A stretch of 64,000 bases of DNA, taken from Roseomonas haemaphysalidis. Its GTDB lineage: Bacteria > Pseudomonadota > Alphaproteobacteria > Acetobacterales > Acetobacteraceae. Below, piece after piece: positions 59,975 to 64,000 of this stretch (position 1 is its first letter; each line of letters begins with the position of its first letter). Under the pieces are notes generated by a model. That model saw only the letters and a list, made by a program, of their open reading frames with translations. It was not told the DNA's origin and searched no databases. The position numbers were made by a program, and so were the translations under genes. The stretch is from positions 62,001 to 126,000 of the forward strand of contig NZ_CP061178.1 in NCBI RefSeq assembly GCF_017355405.1. The letters are read 5' to 3'.

Positions 59975-60964
59975 ATGCCCATGCTGACCCGACGCCACAG
60001 TCTCGCCCTCCTGGCGGCCGGCTGCGCCATGCCGCTCTGGCCCCGTGCCCTCCGGGCGCAGCCGCCCTTCCCGGACCAGCCGGTCAAAATGATCGTCCCC
60101 TTCGCGCCGGGCGGCCCCGCGGACATCATCGCCCGCATCATCGGCCAGGCCATGGGCGCCAAGCTGGGCCAGCCCGTGGTGGTGGACAGCCGCTCGGGCG
60201 CCGGCGGCGCCGTGGGGGTGGAAGCCGGGGCGCGCAGCCGGCCGGACGGGTTGACCACCGTGCTGGCCTCAACCGGCGCGCTGGTCGTGCTGCCGCACCT
60301 GATGCCGCGCATGGCTTACGACGCGCAGAAAGACTTGGCGCCGATCATTCAGGTGCTGTCGGTGCCGCAGATCCTGGTGGTGAGGAAGGGCCGCGGCGTG
60401 ACATCGGTGGCCGAGGTCGTGGCGCTGGCCAAGCGCCAGCCTGGAAAGCTGACCTTCGGCTCCGCCGGCAACGGCAGCTCCCTGCATCTGGCGGGCGAGT
60501 TGTTCAAGCTGAAGGCGGGTATCGAGATCACGCACGTGCCCTACCGCGGCGCCGCCCCGGCGGTAACGGATCTGCTGGGGGGGACCATCGACATGATCCT
60601 GGCCGACGTGCCTGTCGTGCTGCCCCATATCCGCGGCGGCGAGTTGCTGGCGCTGGGTGTCACGGCCGAGCAACGCGCGCCCATCCTGCCCGACGTCCCC
60701 ACCATGGCCGAAGCCGGCGTGCCTGGCGTGATCTCCGAAACTTGGTACGCCCTTTTCGCGCCGGCCAGCACGCCGAAGGACCGCATTGCCAAGTTGCATG
60801 ACGCCGCGGCGGCGGCACTGCAGGACGATGCCGTCCGGCGGAGCCTGGCCGAGCAGGGTGGCCAGATCGTCGGCGGCACGCCGCAGCAATTGGCCGACTT
60901 CATGGTGTCTGAAAGCCGGAAGTGGGGCGAACTGGTCCAGCTGGCCAATGTGACGCTGAACTGA
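59975..60964 (+). CDS. Bug-type (TctC family) periplasmic binding protein
   Basis: A 329-residue solute-binding protein. Signal peptide LTRRHSLALLAAGCAMPLWP; mature signatures FPDQPVKMIVPFAPGGPAD and VVVDSRSGAGGAVGV; THVPYRGAAPAVTDL later. An in-frame ATG at 59981 is an alternative; AGGAGGAA precedes 59975. Third orphan Bug protein of the window. It heads operon D, 11 nt ahead of an acyl-CoA dehydrogenase gene. Confidence 0.88.
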   Translation: MPMLTRRHSLALLAAGCAMPLWPRALRAQPPFPDQPVKMIVPFAPGGPADIIARIIGQAMGAKLGQPVVVDSRSGAGGAVGVEAGARSRPDGLTTVLASTGALVVLPHLMPRMAYDAQKDLAPIIQVLSVPQILVVRKGRGVTSVAEVVALAKRQPGKLTFGSAGNGSSLHLAGELFKLKAGIEITHVPYRGAAPAVTDLLGGTIDMILADVPVVLPHIRGGELLALGVTAEQRAPILPDVPTMAEAGVPGVISETWYALFAPASTPKDRIAKLHDAAAAALQDDAVRRSLAEQGGQIVGGTPQQLADFMVSESRKWGELVQLANVTLN

Positions 60965-60975
60965 GGGAGCAGCCG

Positions 60976-62049
60976 GTGTCCAGCACCATGACCGACGACC
61001 GTGCCGAATCCCTGCGCATGGTCCGTGACAGTGCCGCCGCCGTCATCCCGGCGGATGGCGGCTTTGGACGGGTGCGGCGGCTGCGGTACACCATGCCCGG
61101 CTTCGAGCCCGCCGTATGGGCGGAGATGGGTGCCCTGGGCTGGATCGGCCTGCGACTGCCGGAGGAAGCGGGCGGCATCGGCCTTGGCATGTCCGAGGCC
61201 TGCGCACTCTACGAGGAGCTGGGTGGTGCCCTGGTGCCGGAGCCGCTGATCGCCGGGGCTCTGTCCGCCCGGGTGCTGGCGGCGGTGGGGGAAGCCGAGC
61301 TGCTGTCCGGCCTGCTGGCCGGGACGAAGCTGGTGCTGACGGCTTGGCAGCAGGACCCGGGCGTGCTGGACGTGCCGGGCTCCCCCGGTGCGCCCCGCTG
61401 CTTTTTGCCCATGGCTGCCGGTGCCGAAGCGTTTCTGGTGCCGGTCCGGCAGGACGGCAAGCTGACGGTGCGGCTGCTGAAAAGCGGTTCGGCTGCCCTG
61501 GAAATGTCTGAAACCCAGGACGGGGGCCATTATGGCATGCTGCGACCGGACGCCCTGGCCGGCCAGACGCTGGGTGGAGATGCCACTGACGCCCTGGCCA
61601 CGGCGCTGGACGAGGCGGCGCTGGGGACCGCGGCCTATCTGCTGGGGGCGATGGAGCGCGCCTTTGCCATGACGCTGGGCTATCTCCGCGACCGGCACCA
61701 GTTCGGCAAGCCGTTAGGCAGCTTCCAGGCCCTGCAGCACCGCGCGGCAGACCTGAAGATCCAGCTCGCCCTCACCCGCGCCAGCGTGGAGGACGCCGCC
61801 GCCAAGCTGGATCAGGGCGCGGCGGGCGCCGCGCGGCAGGCCGTCGTGTCTCGGGCCAAGACGCGCGCCGCGGAAGCTGCGCTGCGCGTGACGCGGGAAG
61901 CGGTGCAGATGCATGGCGCCATCGGTTATACCGACGAACACGACGTGGGCCTGTTTCTGCGGAAGGCCATGGTGGTGGCCAACCAGTTCGGGTCCGCTGC
62001 TTTTCACCGCGCGCGCTTCATGCGGTATCATGCCGCGACCCAGGACTGA
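60976..62049 (+). CDS. Acyl-CoA dehydrogenase (second, short form)
   Basis: A 357-residue flavoenzyme of a short acyl-CoA dehydrogenase group. LGWIGLRLPEEAGGIGLGMS and LYEELGGALVPEPLIAG form the N-terminus; DRHQFGKPLGSFQALQHRAA and VQMHGAIGYTDEHDVGLFLR the C-terminal FAD domain. The middle beta-domain is weakly conserved. The start is GTG 60976, with GGGAG upstream; ATG 60988 is an alternative. Such short enzymes often form alpha2beta2 pairs with a longer one, and the first acyl-CoA dehydrogenase of operon C could be the partner. Confidence 0.86.
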   Translation: MSSTMTDDRAESLRMVRDSAAAVIPADGGFGRVRRLRYTMPGFEPAVWAEMGALGWIGLRLPEEAGGIGLGMSEACALYEELGGALVPEPLIAGALSARVLAAVGEAELLSGLLAGTKLVLTAWQQDPGVLDVPGSPGAPRCFLPMAAGAEAFLVPVRQDGKLTVRLLKSGSAALEMSETQDGGHYGMLRPDALAGQTLGGDATDALATALDEAALGTAAYLLGAMERAFAMTLGYLRDRHQFGKPLGSFQALQHRAADLKIQLALTRASVEDAAAKLDQGAAGAARQAVVSRAKTRAAEAALRVTREAVQMHGAIGYTDEHDVGLFLRKAMVVANQFGSAAFHRARFMRYHAATQD

Positions 62050-62147
62050 CGGCGACAGTCATGGCCTGCGCTGGAGGGCGTCGAGGCGCATGACGCAGCG
62101 GCCCCGCCGCTGTTCCGGGCCGTGAAAGGCGCTATAGGGCGCCGCGA

Positions 62148-63008
62148 ATGGCCAGGAGCATGGTGGTGGAGGAATGCACCGTAGAGCGCCTTGCCGCTTT
62201 TTCGGAAGGCTCGGCCGGGGGCAATCCCGCCGGCGTCGTGATCCATGAGCGCCTGCCGGACGAGGCGACGATGCAGGCCATCGCCGCGAAGGTGAATTAC
62301 TCGGAAACAGCCTTCGCCGCACCGGAGGGCGATGCCTGGCGGGTGCGCTACTTCGCGCCGGAGATCGAAGTGCCATTCTGCGGGCACGCGACCATCGCAC
62401 TCGGTGCCGCGCTCGCGCGCCGGCAGGGGGAAGGCTGTTTCCGGCTGCATCTGAATGACGCCCGGATCATGGTCGAGGGGCGACGCACAGGGGATGGCTA
62501 TGCCGCCACCCTGCAGTCACCGCCGACGCAAAGCTGGCCGGCGGGGGCAGCGCTGGTAAACCAGGGCCTTGCGCTGTTCGGGTACGAGCATGCGGACCTC
62601 GACCCCCGTATCCCGCCCGCCGTGGCGGAGGCCGGAGCCCGCCACCTGATCCTAGCGCTGCGGGACCGCGGCCGGTTGGCGGCGATGCGGTATGACCTCG
62701 CCACAGGTCGCTCGCTGATGTTGTCCGAGGGCTTCGCGACGATCAGCCTTGTCCATGCCGAACGCCCCGGCCTGTTCCACGCCCGCAATCCCTTTGCGGC
62801 CGGCGGCGTCTACGAGGACCCGGCGACCGGCGCGGCCGCAGCAGCGCTGGCCGGTTACCTTCGCGACATCGATTGGCCGCATGGCGGGTCGATCGAGATC
62901 CTGCAAGGCCAGGACATGAACGTGCCGTCCCGCCTGCGGGCGGACATCACCCCGGTCACTGCGGCGAGCATCCGGGTTTCCGGCGAGGTGCGGGTCATAC
63001 CGGCGTGA
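62148..63008 (+). CDS. PhzF family protein
   Basis: A 286-residue diaminopimelate-epimerase-fold protein. AGGNPAGVV, NYSETAF (Glu53, the PhzF catalytic Glu position), VPFCGHATIALG and YEDPATGAAAAAL are the PhzF signatures. Members are isomerases acting on small acids; phenazine genes are absent here. It stands 98 nt after the acyl-CoA dehydrogenase gene without an operator copy, so membership in operon D is uncertain. ATG 62160 and nearby GTG codons follow AGGAG and are alternative starts. Confidence 0.85.
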   Translation: MARSMVVEECTVERLAAFSEGSAGGNPAGVVIHERLPDEATMQAIAAKVNYSETAFAAPEGDAWRVRYFAPEIEVPFCGHATIALGAALARRQGEGCFRLHLNDARIMVEGRRTGDGYAATLQSPPTQSWPAGAALVNQGLALFGYEHADLDPRIPPAVAEAGARHLILALRDRGRLAAMRYDLATGRSLMLSEGFATISLVHAERPGLFHARNPFAAGGVYEDPATGAAAAALAGYLRDIDWPHGGSIEILQGQDMNVPSRLRADITPVTAASIRVSGEVRVIPA

Positions 63009-63050
63009 GCCGCGCCCGTTCGGCCATCTGCCCGGTTTCGTCATTCACCA

Positions 63051-64000
63051 CTACAGCGCATGCGGGGCCGGAGCCGTGTTGCCATCCGTGAAGCGGGAAA
63101 GGCGGAATGGCGAAAGGTCCAGCGCCGGCCGCCCTTGCGCGATCCAGGCGCCCATCTGCCGCCCGACCGAGGGGCCGAGCGCGAAGCCGTGGCCCGAGAA
63201 GCCGGCGGCAATGAACAGTCCGGGCAGAGGATTGTCCATGATCGGGATGACATCCGGCGTCAGGTCAATGCGCCCGGCCCAGGCCGTTTCCAGCCCGATC
63301 TCCCCCAGATGAGGAAAGAGGGCCCGGAAGGCCGCGAGGTTGTGCGCGATCTTGCGCCGGTTGAACGGCGGCTCCGGCGCGGCGCCGGGGCTGGTGGCAC
63401 GCAGCTGGGCCATGAATTCCCGGCCCAGCGTCAGCCGCAGCAGCCGCCAGTTGCGGCGGTAGGCTGGCAGGAAGTGCCGTAGCTGGCGAAAGGAGTTGGG
63501 GGTGATGTCATAGTCGCCGCCGACGCCCCGGTAGCCGTTGCCGATGACGAAGCGGCCATCCGGCCGCGGCCGGTAGGCGACCTTCGGCCCCCACATCGCG
63601 AGCTGCGTGAAAGGCGCGGCCGCCACGGTGCGGCCGACGGTGGATCGCACCACCTGCACTGGCATCGCCAGCCCCACCCCGCGCGCCAGCCCGGCGGCGC
63701 CGACGCCATTGGCCAGCAGCACCGCGCCGGCCCGCACAAGCCCTTGCGCGGTCACCACGCCTTCCACCGCGCCTTGCGCCAGGCTGACGCTCCTCACGGG
63801 CATGTCCGCGTGGATCTCCACGCCGGCCGCCTGCGCGGCGGCGGCGATGGTGGCGCTGGCCAGGGCAGGCTCGGCATAGCCGTCTCCCTCGGTCAGCAGG
63901 GCGCCGCGCCACTGGCCCGCGAGTTGTGGCAGCAGGGCGCGCAGCGCCGCCGGCGGCAGCAGGCGGGTACGCAGGCCGAAGCCCGTGGCCTGACGATGCG
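63051..64000 (-). CDS. FAD-dependent oxidoreductase, DAO family (5' end beyond window)
   Basis: The C-terminal ~315 residues of a D-amino-acid oxidase/dehydrogenase-fold enzyme reading in from the right edge. Recognisable parts: an ASATIAAAAQAAGVEIH strand-helix before the flavin domain, LLANGVGAAGLARGVG, PDGRFVIGNGYRGV, and TPDVIPIMDNPLPGLFIAAGFSGHGFAL near the C-terminus, which closes the FAD site. The N-terminal dinucleotide-binding GxGxxG is outside the window. It oxidises an amine or amino acid. Convergent with phzF, 42 nt apart. Confidence 0.82.
   Translation of the reverse strand, partial: HRQATGFGLRTRLLPPAALRALLPQLAGQWRGALLTEGDGYAEPALASATIAAAAQAAGVEIHADMPVRSVSLAQGAVEGVVTAQGLVRAGAVLLANGVGAAGLARGVGLAMPVQVVRSTVGRTVAAAPFTQLAMWGPKVAYRPRPDGRFVIGNGYRGVGGDYDITPNSFRQLRHFLPAYRRNWRLLRLTLGREFMAQLRATSPGAAPEPPFNRRKIAHNLAAFRALFPHLGEIGLETAWAGRIDLTPDVIPIMDNPLPGLFIAAGFSGHGFALGPSVGRQMGAWIAQGRPALDLSPFRLSRFTDGNTAPAPHAL

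Overview
The window is 64 kb of high-GC DNA with densely packed genes, many joined by 1-4 nt ATGA/GTGA overlaps. The gene families present (several Bug-type solute-binding proteins, HyuA/HyuB, class III CoA-transferases, FCD- and UTRA-type GntR regulators) and the codon usage suggest an alphaproteobacterium, possibly of the Acetobacteraceae (Roseomonas-like). That placement is inference; no rRNA or tRNA gene is visible. A RepA_C-type plasmid replication initiator at 4652-5929 raises the possibility that the segment lies on a plasmid or chromid, or beside an integrated plasmid.

Layout. 1-3146 (minus): two radical SAM proteins, a DUF547 protein and a CofC-like (DUF2064/TIGR04282) transferase. 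3308-4533 (minus): argC preceded by what looks like a complete attenuator, made of a promoter, a 35-codon leader ORF with four consecutive Arg codons, an antiterminator segment and an intrinsic terminator. 4652-5929: repA, then about 440 nt of lower-GC DNA. 6373-14277: unlinked enzymes and transporters (MBL hydrolase, cupin, acetylpolyamine amidohydrolase, TetR plus MHS transporter, EthD protein, MFS exporter) and a divergent LysR gene at 14387. 15386-25951 (minus): a long catabolic operon with an FAH-family hydrolase, a NodB-like protein, a Bug binding protein, an intradiol dioxygenase, a complete LivKHMGF-type ABC importer, a beta-hydroxyacid dehydrogenase, an NTF2-like protein and, beyond a palindromic repeat, a core-MetE protein. 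It is divergent from an FCD GntR regulator (26049). 26826-41682 (minus): a twelve-gene set with a dipeptide-type ABC importer, IclR regulator, two M20 amidohydrolases, ATP-dependent hydantoinase/oxoprolinase HyuA/HyuB, an FMN monooxygenase and an Asp/Glu/hydantoin racemase-family protein. An M28-like protein is divergent from it.

44228-62049: an organic-acid catabolic region centred on a GntR/UTRA regulator (51255-52028). Operon A (minus) has a Bug protein, LeuC/LeuD-like dehydratase subunits and a flavin reductase. Operon B (plus) has tartrate/fumarate dehydratase subunits, a D-2-hydroxyacid dehydrogenase and the regulator. Operon C has a GST, CoA-transferase, CMD protein, enoyl-CoA hydratase, acyl-CoA dehydrogenase, second CoA-transferase and ADP-forming acyl-CoA synthetase. 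Operon D has a Bug protein and a second acyl-CoA dehydrogenase. I find the same 18-bp dyad, AGRYYA-N6-TRRCYT, upstream of all four operons, which argues for one regulon. The window ends with a PhzF-family gene and a truncated DAO-type flavoenzyme.

The most unusual observations are the apparent arginine-codon attenuator of argC, the four-site operator set, and a substrate-binding protein (39997-41682) whose two halves look circularly permuted. No CRISPR array, transposase, integrase, rRNA or tRNA was recognised.
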